Part shown: piece after piece, positions 23,950 to 35,990 of the stretch | Layout: each line of letters begins with the position of its first letter | Position numbering within the stretch: the first letter of the stretch is position 1 | Source of the DNA: Mytilisepta virgata | Taxonomy: Eukaryota > Mollusca > Bivalvia > Mytilida > Mytilidae | Direction of reading: 5' to 3' | Length of the DNA: 64,000 nt | Assembly (NCBI GenBank): GCA_028015205.1 | Contig: CM051520.1 | Location: forward strand, 32,727,528 to 32,791,527 | The notes under the pieces: model-generated | What the model was told of the DNA's origin: nothing | Database searches by the model: none | Seen by the model: the letters and a program-made list of their open reading frames with translations, nothing else | Program-made: the position numbers and the translations under genes

Positions 23950-26800
23950 TCAGTATATTTGACCCCCGCTTTTGAAAAAAAAAAGCGGGGTATATAGTAT
24001 TCGTTGTGTCTGTCCGTCCGTTCGTCCGACCTTGTATCTGCAACTCCTCATAAACCACTAAATGGAATTTGATGAAACTTTCAGAGGATCTTTATTATAT
24101 GATGCCATAGTGCACCTCTTATTTAAGATTTTGATCTGGTGAATATTTGGGGTTACCCATACCAAAACATAGACTTTGACTTTGTGATATTGGTACAATG
24201 ATGCCATCTGCAACTCCTCCTAAACCACTGAATGGAATTTGATGAAACTTACAGGGGATCTTTATTACATGATACTGTAGTGCACCTTTTATTTTAGATT
24301 CTGATATGATGAATATTTGGGGTTACCCATACCAAAACATGGACTTTGCTATTCATTGTGATAGGGGTACCATGATGCCATCCGCAACTCCTCCTAAACC
24401 AATGAATGGAATTTGATAAAACTTTATGAGGATCTTTATTACATGATGCTGTAGTGCACCTCCTATTTTAGATTTTGATCTGACCAATATTTGGGGTTAC
24501 CCATACCAAAACATGGACTTTGCTATTCATTGTGATAGGGGTACAATGATGCCATCCGCAACTCCTCCTAAACCACTGAATGGAATTTGATGAAACTTTC
24601 AGAGGATCTTTATTACATGATACTGTAGTGCACCTTTTATTTTAGATTTTTATCTGATGAATATTTGGGGTTACCTATACCAAAACATGGACTTTGACTT
24701 TCAATGTGATAGGGGTACCATGATGCCATCTGCAACTCCTCATAAACCACTGAATGAAATTTGATGAAACTGTCAGAGGATCTTTATTACATGATGCCAT
24801 AGTGCACCTCTTATTTTAGATTTTGATATGATGAATATTTGGGGTTACCCATACCAAAACATGGACTTTGCTATTCATTGTGATAGGGCTACCATGATGC
24901 CATCCGCAACTTCTCCTAAACCACTGAATGGAATTTGATGAAACTTTCAGAGGATCTTTATTACATGATACCGTAGTGCACCTTTTATTTTAGATTTTTA
25001 TCTGATGAATATTTGGGGTTACCCATACCAAAACATGGACTTTGCTATTCATTGTGATAGGGGTACCATGATGCCATCCGCAACTCCTCCTAAACCACTG
25101 AATGGAATTTGATGAAACTTTCAGAGGATCTTTATTACATGATACTGTAGTGCACCTTTTATTTTAGATTTTTATCTGATGAATATTTGGGGTTACCTAT
25201 ACCAAAACATGGACTTTGACTTTCAATGTGATAGGGGTACCATGATGCCATCTGCAACTCCTCATAAACCACTAAATGGAATTTGATGAAACTTCCAGAG
25301 GATCTTTATTACATGATGCCATAGTGTACCTCCTATTTTAGATTTTGATATGATGAATATTTTGGGTTACCCATACCAAAACATGGACTTTGCTATTCAT
25401 TGTGATAGGGGTACAATGATGCCATCCGCAACTCCTCCTAAACCACTGAATGGAATTTGATGAAACTTTCAGAGGATCTTTATTACATGATACTGTAGTG
25501 CACCTTTTATTTTAGATTTTTATCTGATGAATATTTGGGGTTACCTATACCAAAACATGGACTTTGACTTTCAATGTGATAGGGGTACCATGATGCCATC
25601 TGCAACTCCTCATAAACCACTGAATGGAATTTGATGAAACTTTCAGAAGATCTTTATTACATGATGCCATAGTGCACCTCTTATTTTAGATTTTGATCTG
25701 ACCAATATGTGGGGTTACCCATATAAAAACATGGACTTTGCTATTCATTGTGATAGGGGTACCATGATACCATCCGCAACTCCTCCTAAACCACTGAATG
25801 GAATTTGATGAAACTTTCAGAGGGTCTTTATTACATGATGCCATAGTGCACCGCTTATTTAAGATTTTGATCTGGTGAATATTTGGGGTTACCCATATAA
25901 AAACATAGACTGACTTTCAATGTGATAGGGGTACCATGATGCCATCCGCAACTCCTCCTAAACCACTGAATGGAATTTGATGAAACTTTCAGAGGATCTT
26001 TATTACATGATGCCATAGTGCACCTCGTATTAAATATTTTGATCTGGTGAATATTTGGGGTTACAAATGTACCCATACCAAAACATGGACTTTGCTATTC
26101 ATTGTGATAGGGGTACAATGATGCCATCCGCAACTCCTCCTAAACCACTGAATGGAATTTGATGAAACTTTCAGAGGATCTTTATTACATGATACTGTAG
26201 TGCACCTTTTATTTTAGATTTTTATCTGATGAATATTTGGGGTTACCTATACCAAAACATGGACTTTGACTTTCAATGTGATAGGGGTACCATGATGCCA
26301 TCTGCAACTCCTCATAAACCACTGAATGAAATTTGATGAAACTTTCAGAGGATCTTTATTACATGATGCCATATTGTACCTCCTATTTTAGATTTTGATA
26401 TGATTAATATTTGGGGTTACCCATACCAAAACATGGACTTTGCTATTCATTGTGATAGGGGTACCATGATGCCATCCGCAACTTCTCCTAAACCAATGAA
26501 TGGAATTTGATAAAACTTTCAGAGGATCTTTATTACATGATGCTGTAGTGCACCTCCTATTTTAGATTTTGATCTGACCAAAATTTGGGGTTTCCCATAC
26601 CAACACATGAACTTTGCTATTCATTGTGATAGGGGTACCATGATGCCATTCGCAACTCCTCCTAAACCACTAAATGGAATTTGATGAAACTAATCTCACT
26701 GCTGTTGGAGTTTTCTTATCCAAAATATTGACATTTCCTTTCATGTATCTTATGTAAGGCGGGGGTATCAAGTAGTGAGCTTTGCTCACAGTATTTCTAG
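23950..26800 (+). mobile_element. Large non-autonomous Helitron-like element with 174-bp satellite
   Basis: The 5' part starts near TCAGTATA (23950), then has a perfect 10-bp hairpin CCCCGCTTTT / AAAAGCGGGG (23964-23990) and a CTGTCCGTCCGTTCGTCCG run. A long tandem array follows. The 3' part has GGCGGGGGTATCA (inverted relative to the 5' CCCCCGC), a perfect hairpin GTGAGC-TTT-GCTCAC (26775-26789), seven bases and CTAG (26797-26800) followed by T. This is the Helitron 3' terminus pattern. No Rep/helicase frame is present. The plan matches the 4.7-kb element although end sequences differ. Confidence 0.7.
24030..26690 (+). repeat. 174-bp satellite array, about 15 units
   Basis: The word GATGCCATCYGCAACTYCTC recurs every 174 bp (for example GCC at 24551, 24725, 24899 and 25073). 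Each unit carries AACCACTGAATGGAATTTG, AGGATCTTTATTACATGAT and ATATTTGGGGTTACC. Two unit variants (GACTTTCAATGTGAT and GCTATTCATTGTGAT) are interspersed irregularly, so the array has been reshuffled by unequal exchange. The last unit breaks off at about 26690. Confidence 0.93.
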
Positions 26801-29800
26801 TTAAATACATTACCCATAAATTCCAGTATAATCTTCCCAAGTCCAATACTGACGACCATCCAGGTTTTCCAATCAGTCCCGAAGTACTTGTGTAAAAACT
26901 TGCAATAGTCTTGCATGACAAGTTTCAGTTCCATGGATCACTTCTTCTGTTATATTCATAAAACACCAACTTCAAATTCTATTACCTTCTCAAGTACTAA
27001 AAATAGTAAGATATAAATAAATCACCCTCTTTAAGGCATGATGCTGTTTTATTTCTACCTAATGTGTCCTCATAATGCATAAAAAGTTTGATTATCTATC
27101 CAAAATTCAACTCCAATTGTCGTAATCTAATAACCATCTTTCTAAATTAGAATGAAAGTAATGTCTCTATTACAGTAAACAATACTCGCAAAATTGATTA
27201 AAATTTTCATTGAATTATCACATGCACTCCTAAGTCGTATTTACTAAACAGATAACACGATCTCTGCAATTATTTTAATCTTGTTATATAAAAGATGTGG
27301 CGGAAAATAGAAACATTTTGTCAAATACACTTGAACGCTTAAAACATTAAGTTTCATAATGATTTAGAGAGGCTTCTTTCGACGCTGGTGGAAATAAACG
27401 TAATTACTGAATCTACTGTGACATAAATACTATTTTTTTCGGTCAAATATTTTACAACTATTCAAAATGGATACAAAGGCCTATATCACCGCTTAAATGT
27501 ATATTTGATTAAAAATAGACATTCGGCAATCGGAAAGACAGACCACCAACCCATACACATAAATTAACTCATTTGCAATTAATTGAACTTGGACAACGCG
27601 AATTTTATTTTAAAAGATTTTTTAAAAATGGTGCCGGTGAAGGTCATTTGGAAATTGGCATGATATCGTGCAGATTATATGAGGGGACAGTCAACTTACC
27701 GACATGTCTAATAATTCACTTATGCGCTAAATGCGTAAATGAATGCGCTGTTCGATCACTCATTGCAGATTTTATGAACCCGAATTTTGAGATTATTTAT
27801 ATTATAATTATGAATTTGTGTAGAAGACAAAGTATTTTCAATTATGACATTAACTAACTTTCCTCAGTAAAAACTGATTTAAACAGCTTTCAGGCAACTT
27901 AAGGTAAATTTTATGTATTCTCGATTTAAGCTTGTAAACTTGGAAGCGATGCTAGCATATTCAGTCTACTTAAAAAATTCAGTCATCACGTTACTTTACA
28001 AAGTGCCGCCATGGTCACCTTAGCGAGATAGATCAAAGTTTGGTGAGGACGATAATGAAGCCGTAGTATCCTTTACTTCATTCACCTTAGAATGGATAAA
28101 AATGCAAGGGATTCAAGGTAAATTCATAACATAAAATATAATTACATATTGAACAAAACGAACTTCATTTGAAACCGAAGGATACGAATTTGTCTAAAAG
28201 TATATAATCGCAATGCACTCTATAGAATTCTACAAAAACTTATATTCTGTTATAATTTTATTACTGAATAATTTAAGATGCAATACCCGACAAAAATTGT
28301 ACATTCATAAAACTAGACTAACTAAAATTTGTGGTACTAAGATATTAATCTTCTCGACCCTAGTTTTGCGAAAATTTGATATTTTCATGATTTCAACAGT
28401 TTTTAAACGCATTTTTTTCACGATTTTTTAAAGTGTTTTTGCAGTTATCTTGCTTTGTGGTGTAGTTAGATAATATGTGCAGGACAATTGTACGTTTTCT
28501 GCAGACACAATTCACTATTCAATGTTTTATAGGCTACTGATAACTTATGACAAGTGCCTAAACCGAAAAATATACAAGTCTGTATTGTTAACAATAAATG
28601 GCAAGCGTTATTGCTAATCGTTGTTGGAGCTCACACTCTCGATCTCGGCGAAGACTACCTCTGGCGGCGACGTTATTGTTTTCTGTACTTCAAATACATC
28701 GATGAAGAGCTTTTGAACTCTACATAATATGTCTTAGTTTCAGATATGAAACATTATTAACGCCCTAAAATACATTTGCCAAAACACCACACTGGGTCGT
28801 AAAGAATTCTGTAAACAAAATATCCAATACATGTCTAAACATGGAGTTGTTCATACAGATAACTGTTCATTGTATACAACCTACAATTTAATTTTTTTAA
28901 ATAATTTTCCTGTTTGAACAAAGGGTTAATTTCATGATAGAATTACAGAAATATAATATCAGAAAATCAATTTTAATGTTTAATATTGTTACATATTTAG
29001 TGATCAATAACATTTGTAGAAACAAGTTGAAGATTTTAATTTTCGATATATTAAATTGCAAAAAAGGTAAACTTATTCTAGTTATTTTAGTTTAGTTATC
29101 ATAACCAAACTTTTCACAGAGGATTTAAGATATTAACTAATCTAGTTTATACATGCATTATGCAGATCTTAGTGCAAATATAGTACACTAGACAACATCA
29201 GATACATCCTAACTATCTGAACCTTTGCGTGTTTTATGTTACACGTTTTACATCATTCTCTAATATTTGAAGTTAACTGAAAATACATGACATTTGTGTG
29301 AAATTTTGTTTTATTCAAATTCCAGCTTTCTCGGAACTGTTGTTGTTTTTGGAATATTGATCTTCGAAAATAAGTGCTGTAAACATACCCACGTCAGACA
29401 AATATGAAATAAAGTCCATGATTCAATGTCTATTCGTCAATTAATCCGCTTTCTCAAGTCTACTAATAAGAAGATGGACAACATGAAATTTTATGTACTT
29501 ATGTCGGCTTTGTCTGGCCATTTTTAAAATGACGACCTCCCTGGCGAATAATACAACATAATTATTTACTTATATCACTTGAGGCTTATCCCTAGAGATT
29601 TGAGTTATCTCACCTAATCCATCAAAGCATCGTTTTATTAGGGAGTGAAAAGTAAATTGTTCCACGGGGACACTTGTTCCTTATAAAGAAAATTTGTGTT
29701 ATTACTGTTGACAAATTGAGAATGGCAGCAATAGAACTCTTCTTTCAATGAGAAACGTTTGGTATATTGTAGTTTGATAATATAGCGCATGTGTTCTTTA

Positions 29801-30991
29801 CTTTAATGAAGAGACCTGGGAATTCTAACGCATAGCTCAACACAGCAGGTTATCATATTTCAAATCTTTGATTTTGGATGGAACTTCCGTTATGCATGAT
29901 TTCTTCAATATATATACCCATTAATGTACGTTACTACTGTATTTATATTGAGTGAACTAACGAGATGAGTTAACATTACAAATAGGATCACAATTTGTCA
30001 GAAATGGTAGGAACTATGACGTATTCCACCCCGTGAGTAATGTGGGTTTCTTTTCCGTTAACTTTCTGAGCAACACCATCATTGATTTTTTATCTGTTTA
30101 GTCTGTATATAACATATAATATTTTAAGTTATTCATTTCATTTTTTTAACTAAAGTATATTGTTCATATTGTTATATTTTCGGTATTATTATTGTTTTTG
30201 ATTTTTTAGTTGTTCTGTTGTAAGTTTTGTTTTGTTTTATTTTTAAACTGTTTTTATATGTTTGTTTTATAATTTAATTAATATGGCTACATATAAAAAA
30301 AATATGTTATATTTTATAATAATGTGTTATCTTGATAGAATTTAAACAAATTATTTTACGGTTTCAAGTTTTATTGTGTTCATAATATCACAAGAAAATG
30401 TTATAAATATGCTTATAAATCTCTTATATAGTGTATATGAATATATACGTTGTATCAGTATGAAATTTTATACACAGATAATTCAATACATAAATTAAGT
30501 CATTCTTTTCTTTTACACTTGATGGTCTATGTCGTTTTGAGAGGGCAAATTCTGATTGATAAAAAAAGCTTTGATTTATATTCTTTAAAGGCACATTCTT
30601 TCTTGAGGATATCCGGTTGAGGTTCTGATATCTGAAGTCAAGTTCTATATGGTCAGTTTAAATTTTATTGATATTTTCTGTGAACTGAAACTCTAGACGT
30701 ATCGTGTGAAGTCATTTGGATAAAAATGGTAAATGTAAGAAGTAGTTTCCTTTGTATTTGTTTCAAGGATAATTTAAAATTTTGAAAAATTTAGCTCTGT
30801 CTATTTTAAACGACGAAGTAATGTATCTGAATATGAACAAATATTTAATGATTAATCGTTAATAAGTTCCAGTTTTCTATGCGTAAAATTCGTAAGTACA
30901 GGAAAGTTTGGTCAATTTTTAAGTATTGTAATACACCCGAAGGAAACTTAGAACCATTATTATACAGGGATATTATACAATTATGACACTT
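26801..30991. other. Non-coding DNA, one F1 remnant
   Basis: The piece 27703-27812 (AATTCACTTATGCGCTAAAT ... GAATTTTGAGATTA) resembles the foldback family F1. The rest has only AT-rich chance ORFs of 94 codons or fewer. No RNA gene was recognised. Confidence 0.45.
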
Positions 30992-31106
30992 CACTGAGTG
31001 TAATATCATGTTTTATGGACCACTTAACAGCAGTATTGCACAAGGCCAACGGCCGTGGACAATATTGCTTTAAGTGGTCCATAAAACATGATATTGCACG
31101 ACAGTG
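30992..31106. mobile_element. Foldback element, near-perfect 115-bp palindrome (family F3)
   Basis: The left arm contains AATATCATGTTTTATGGACC then ACTTAA and CAGTATTG. The right arm contains the exact reverse complement for the first 27 bases or so, with only a few differences further in. The centre is CAAGGCC-AAC-GGCCGTGG. Outer ends CACTGAGTG and CACGACAGTG also pair. A transcript would make a hairpin of more than 50 bp. Confidence 0.8.
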
Positions 31107-33259
31107 AATAGCTATAATTTTTTTATTACATTTCACTCTTAATGGGAGATCACCTGTCCTAAACTAGTTCACCGTGCAATATCACTTATCACTGTGCAAT
31201 ATCACAAAATACGGACCCGTTTGAAACACATTGTTTCTATATAAATCTAAAAGTACAAAATATAATAATATTAATAATTTTCCTTGAATTAAATGAATTA
31301 GATTTCACAAACCTGTGTAAAAGTCCAGAAATTCTTAACTGAACCCATTATAACGGTTGTATTTCCTTGTTGAAAATATTTAAATAATTCCAAATGTAAA
31401 ACAATCATGTTGAAAAGTCATTTTAATGAAAATAATTATACTAGCTATAATCTCGTTAATTTGTGATATTACCTATGTTACATTTTTTAATAACTAAATA
31501 CTGTAGCCTCTTGCATTTTTCTCGATTTTATGTTTGTTTTTTTTTAATTTCATTTATATTTAAACCCTGGCAGAGTTGGGTGTTTTCTTTGTGTCGACAC
31601 TAGTGAGTCTTACGCCCAATCAAATTACATACTGGGATATAATTTAAATGATATTTATAAAACTTTTCAAGTATATAAATGTCTAAATTTGTTATACAAA
31701 ATGGCGGGCAAATACATAAAAACCCCTTCTATCACAAATATTTAGATTCTATCATCGTCTGACTATCATTACAGATGGCATGAAGAAGGTAAACGGAAGA
31801 TATTAGATAATTTCTTTCTAGCTGTGCGCAAAATCAATAGTTGCAACTCTTTTTCAGTTACATATCTGACTATTATATTTAATAAAGTCAATCTCCTGTG
31901 ATTTCGTGCACGCACAGTCGGTCATTACGTGTTGTAATGTTTCTATTTTATTGCACCCTAGCGAGGTCTTCCGAATGAACAATCAACAACCATACAATCA
32001 AACTCGAAAGACAAATAAATAAAATAGAGTTGGTTTTCTATTTTAATTAATTATCTATCAATTCATTTTTAATCATTTTTCGTTCAAAAAGGCAATTCTA
32101 GAGGGAGATTTACCTGGGTTGCTATAATAAATCTATAACATTTAATATGATTGAAAAGTTCTAATAAATCCAAAAGCTGGAAGTTTTATTACAGAATATA
32201 ATTAATGCATAAAATAAAGTTAAATGTTATTTTACTACAAGAGTACATTAAACTTGTATTGGATTTGAATGAAGCATTTACACTCAAAAATTTTTTTTTG
32301 AAGCGTACCAACAAAATGTAGTTGGAAGAGGGGAGGAAATCTAAATATCGGCCAAACTTTCCGTAAGACCAAATCCAGAGAGGCGAATTTGCAGTGAAAC
32401 CGGTCAACACAAAAACAAAAAAATACAAAGATAATAACAAAAGAATTCAAAAAGCACATATCAAACAAAACAGAATTGGAAAATGACATCACAAAAACAA
32501 AAATACTAGAGTCAAATTTAAGTCCACTCAACCCCCCCCCCCCCCCCTCCCCCGGATAAAAATGAGACTGGCAACAGGTGCTCCAGGAGGGTATTATGTA
32601 TAATGATTACATGTATTACGGTGAAAACATATTAAGTCTTTGGAAATGATGATTGGAATACGTTAAATCAATTGCTAGTGCTTTAGTTTCTGTGCTGTCT
32701 TGTTCTGGTTTTGTTTAGTTTATTATACGTTTTTTATTCTTTCAGTTATACACGTATCCTTGTGGCGTTTGTTTGTTGTGTTCCATTCCCCTGACGTTGT
32801 CTTTTCCTTGGACTTCGAATTTGTCGACTTTTCCTACTGACAGTACTGTTATGTCAATTTGGTATTCTTCTGCCGATATTTAAGAATTCTGATGGAAAAA
32901 AAATGGAAAACAAGGTATATGAATAGAGCCAATTTCTGTGTTTCATTTTTGGAAAATGGACGATGTTTTCACCATAAAATGATTTAAATATCACTAAACA
33001 CTTTCTCTAGTGTGCCAAATGTATCTTTCAGCAGGATATGCAGAGCAAACCTCGAAATATATGATTTTTAGTTGAAAGATTTGAGTATTATCTTTCAGTA
33101 AATTGTGAAAAATTTGATGTACAAAGATCTGCATTCAAAACAGGTTAATAAGATTATAGTAACCAAGGGAATGGTTTAAGGAACCAAATGAATTCATTTA
33201 TAATATACACTGTACATGTATATATTTGATTGAACATTTGAATAAAGGGTATGGCACTG
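31107..33259. other. Non-coding DNA with dispersed-repeat fragments
   Basis: A fragment at about 32690-32895 reads, on the minus strand, like the dispersed family D pieces at 35340 and 43540 (GACAAAACAG, CAACAAACAAACGCCAC, TTTAGTGC-type blocks). A C-rich tract is at 32530-32550. The 83- and 98-codon minus-strand frames at 32189-32531 are low-complexity and not called. Confidence 0.45.
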
Positions 33260-33955
33260 GAATTTCATTTGTACTTACCTTTCGTTCACCCATGCATTGC
33301 ATGGACATTAAAATTCAGTTTTACTTACCTTTCGTTCACCTATGCATTGCATTGTATGACATAAAATTCATTTGTACTTACCTTTCGTTCACCCATGCAT
33401 TGTATTGTGTGGCAATAAATTCAGCTGTACTTACCTTTCGTTCACCTATGCATTGCATTGTATGACATTAAAATTCATTGTTTCTTACCTTTCGTTCACC
33501 TATGCATTGCATTGTATGACATTAAAATTCATTTGTTCTTACCTTTCGTTCACCCATGCATTGCATTGTAAAACATTAAAATTCAGTTGTACTTACCTTT
33601 CGTATGCAAACATGCATTGCATTATATGACATTAAATTCAGTTGTACTTACCTTTCGTTCACCCGTGCATTGCAATTCAGTTGTACTTACCTTTCGTTCA
33701 CCCATGCATTTCAATTCAGTTGTACTTACCTTTCGTTCACCCATGCATTGCAATTCAGTTGTACTTACCTTTCGTTCACCCATGCATTGCAATTCAGTTG
33801 TACTTACCTTTCGTTCACCCATGCATTGCAATTCAGTTGTACTTACCTTTCGTTCACCCATGCATTGCAATTCAGTTGTACTTACCTTTCGTTCACCCAC
33901 GCATTGCAATTCAGTTGTACTTACCTTTCGTTTACCCAGGTATATTAATGTTTCA
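33260..33955 (-). repeat. Minisatellite, 54-bp units grading into 39-bp units, with splice-donor-like motif in every unit
   Basis: On the plus strand TACTTACC (TTCTTACC in two units) recurs at 33272, 33322, 33375, 33428, 33482, 33536, 33590, 33645, 33684, 33723, 33762, 33801, 33840, 33879 and 33918. Spacing is 50-55 bp for the first eight and exactly 39 bp for the last seven. The short unit is the long one minus 15 bp, so both lengths are multiples of three, which explains overlapping ORFs of up to 162 codons on both strands. On the minus strand each unit reads GAAAG|GTAAGTA, a consensus 5' splice site. The block CTTACCTTTCGTTCAC is conserved in nearly all units while neighbouring bases vary. 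Confidence 0.93.
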
Positions 33956-34682
33956 TATAAGGTTGGCACTGTATTTATGCGTATAACAGGATTACTACCA
34001 CTATTCTCTTTTCCGTTTAATCGAGTAATTTTCTGCACGATTAAAGCGCCCATCGTCCTATTGGGCTCGTCATAGGCATTTATCAACCATCAAATGAAAC
34101 ATTTGCATAATACGATTTACAGTAATTGATGAAACTGTTTTCATACCAAAAAGATAGAAATCAATGAGTATCTGGTATTGTTAAAATCAAGTTATGTAAA
34201 TAATGATCGTATTATTGTAACGATGGATTAATAATACAAATTAACGTTTTAAGTACGCAACCCCATAAAACATAATAGCAAATATTAATCAAGAATTTTG
34301 ACGGCATCATTTGAAAGTAAATGTGTTTTTGTTAACCGAGCAGATTAAATGCTTGTACAAGATGTCGTATTATTGGATTGAAAATGGGCTTTATCAAAGT
34401 GTTACCAATTCAGTCAGAACAGTAAGTAATTTAAAAATCTATTGAAAATTCTGACTTTGAAAACGTACAGATGACAATTATTCCCGCAAAGCGTATTGTA
34501 TTTTTATTCATTCCAGAGTGATAACGTTGCTTGAGATTCTACAATACCAAGAGTATAATCTGCTCCGAAATTAATTTTTCTAAGAATGTCGTTAACTCTT
34601 TGAAGTAGTTATTACCTAGGTCTTATAAGCTTTCTAATGTTATGTTTGCGCGTGTACCTACTGGTAATTAAAGCAAACCAAA

Positions 34683-34834
34683 GGTGCTTTCCATTATGCG
34701 GTACGTACCGACTTTCACTAATTCTTCTTCCGGTTCGTCTGTTACGTCATTTCTGAAGAACCACTGTGGTACGGACCAATAATGGAACACGAATCTTTGG
34801 TTTCATTGGGACGTACCGCATAATGGAAAACACC
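34683..34834. mobile_element. 152-bp MITE with 27-bp terminal inverted repeats
   Basis: Left GGTGCTTTCCATTATGCGGT (34683 on) and right, inverted, GGTGTTTTCCATTATGCGGT (34834 back) match over 27 bp with two or three differences. The interior includes a further CCAATAATGGAACACG stretch similar to the ends. No ORF and no clear target duplication. Confidence 0.7.
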
Positions 34835-35990
34835 CCAGTGTTCGCGCACAAAATTATAGGAATTGTGTTTGTACATGTATGTTTACTGGTAAAAGGTATT
34901 TCTTTTATTTGCTGGTTACTAAGTATCCATTGTCAGTGATGGTACTCATTTTATTACTGATAAATTGTGATTAGTTAAAGTGCTATAAAAATTTAATTTA
35001 TTACTTTTAAAGGTATTTAATGATTTTAAAATAATGTATTATAGAGGTAAAGGATTAATCAATTCTACTCAGTTTCTGACTTTCAGGATGTAATGAGAAA
35101 TCTATGAAATTTTTAAGAAATGCATTGATAAGAATTTTCGTTTTTCAAATTGTCAGCTGTAACTTTATTCAAAAGAGTCATAACCAGATTATATATTTTT
35201 CTGAAAGACTGCATTTTGGAAATTAAGTTTTGTCACTTTTTATCATGTGTTTAGATCTGATTTAGTATTCGTTGGGTGCAATTTATTGCTTTTCTTGTGG
35301 TAAGGGTATCTATAATTGTAAAAACTCCCCTTTGCTGTTAATAGTCTAGATATCTGCAAAAGAATGCGGAAGGGACAAAACAGTGGAAAAAGTAAATAAA
35401 TTCGAATCCAAGGAAAAAAAATCAAGAGAATGGAACACATCAACAAACAAAAAAAAAGCGCCACAAGGATAGGTGTAAAATTAAATAATAAAAATACATA
35501 TAATAAACTAAACAAAAACAGAACAAGACATCACAGACATTAAAGCGCTCCAATTAAAAACTGGGAGTGACATCTGGTGCTCCCGGAAGGGTAGGCATGT
35601 CTAGATCTGTTACTATGATATTTTTTAGTCAGAGCTTTCAATGAATAATCTATAATCACAGACCATGTATAAATTTAGATACAATGTAAACATTTTGGAG
35701 TTCTCGTATGTATTCAAAATAAAATCTAGAGAAAATCGACTCATCCTATATCGGCCAATACAGCAAAAAATCTGTGTTGGCCGGGTTCTTCGATATTGGC
35801 CGATCGAGTTAATGATTTTGTATTGAAATAATACACTAGTCGATTAATAATGTTCAATATTAAATAGTGTATTTGATTAAGAACCAGATCTTTTTATTTT
35901 ACAATATGAAGCATCATCTGTATTTCTGCCTGACTTACAGTAATTTGTATATATTTTTTCAATCTCGTTACAGGTACGAGTTTCAACAAA
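34835..35990. other. Upstream region of the 36-kb gene, with repeat fragments
   Basis: Contains a fragment of dispersed family D at about 35340-35600 (shared with 43540-43840; both end in GGTGCTCC-GG(A/G)AGGG-type blocks) and a GGCCAATA/TATTGGCC foldback fragment at about 35755-35805 (family F2). The promoter of the 36-kb gene is not recognisable here, and if a 5' UTR exon exists it may lie further upstream. Confidence 0.4.
35950..35973 (+). promoter_or_regulatory. Candidate 3' splice site before the 36-kb CDS
   Basis: A pyrimidine-rich run (TATTTTTTCAATCTCGTTACAG) ends in CAG at 35971-35973, 17 bases before the start codon at 35991. This fits an intron separating a 5' UTR exon from the coding exon. 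The same CAG|GTACG could also be read as a donor, so this is tentative. Confidence 0.4.

Noticed and set aside
23950..26800. CRISPR-like regular repeat array
   Set aside because: Units are contiguous 174-bp copies without unique spacers, in a eukaryotic Helitron-like element.
33587..34086. Long overlapping ORFs (up to 162 codons) on both strands
   Set aside because: They are products of 39/54-bp units whose lengths are multiples of three. No domain, signal or independent coding evidence.
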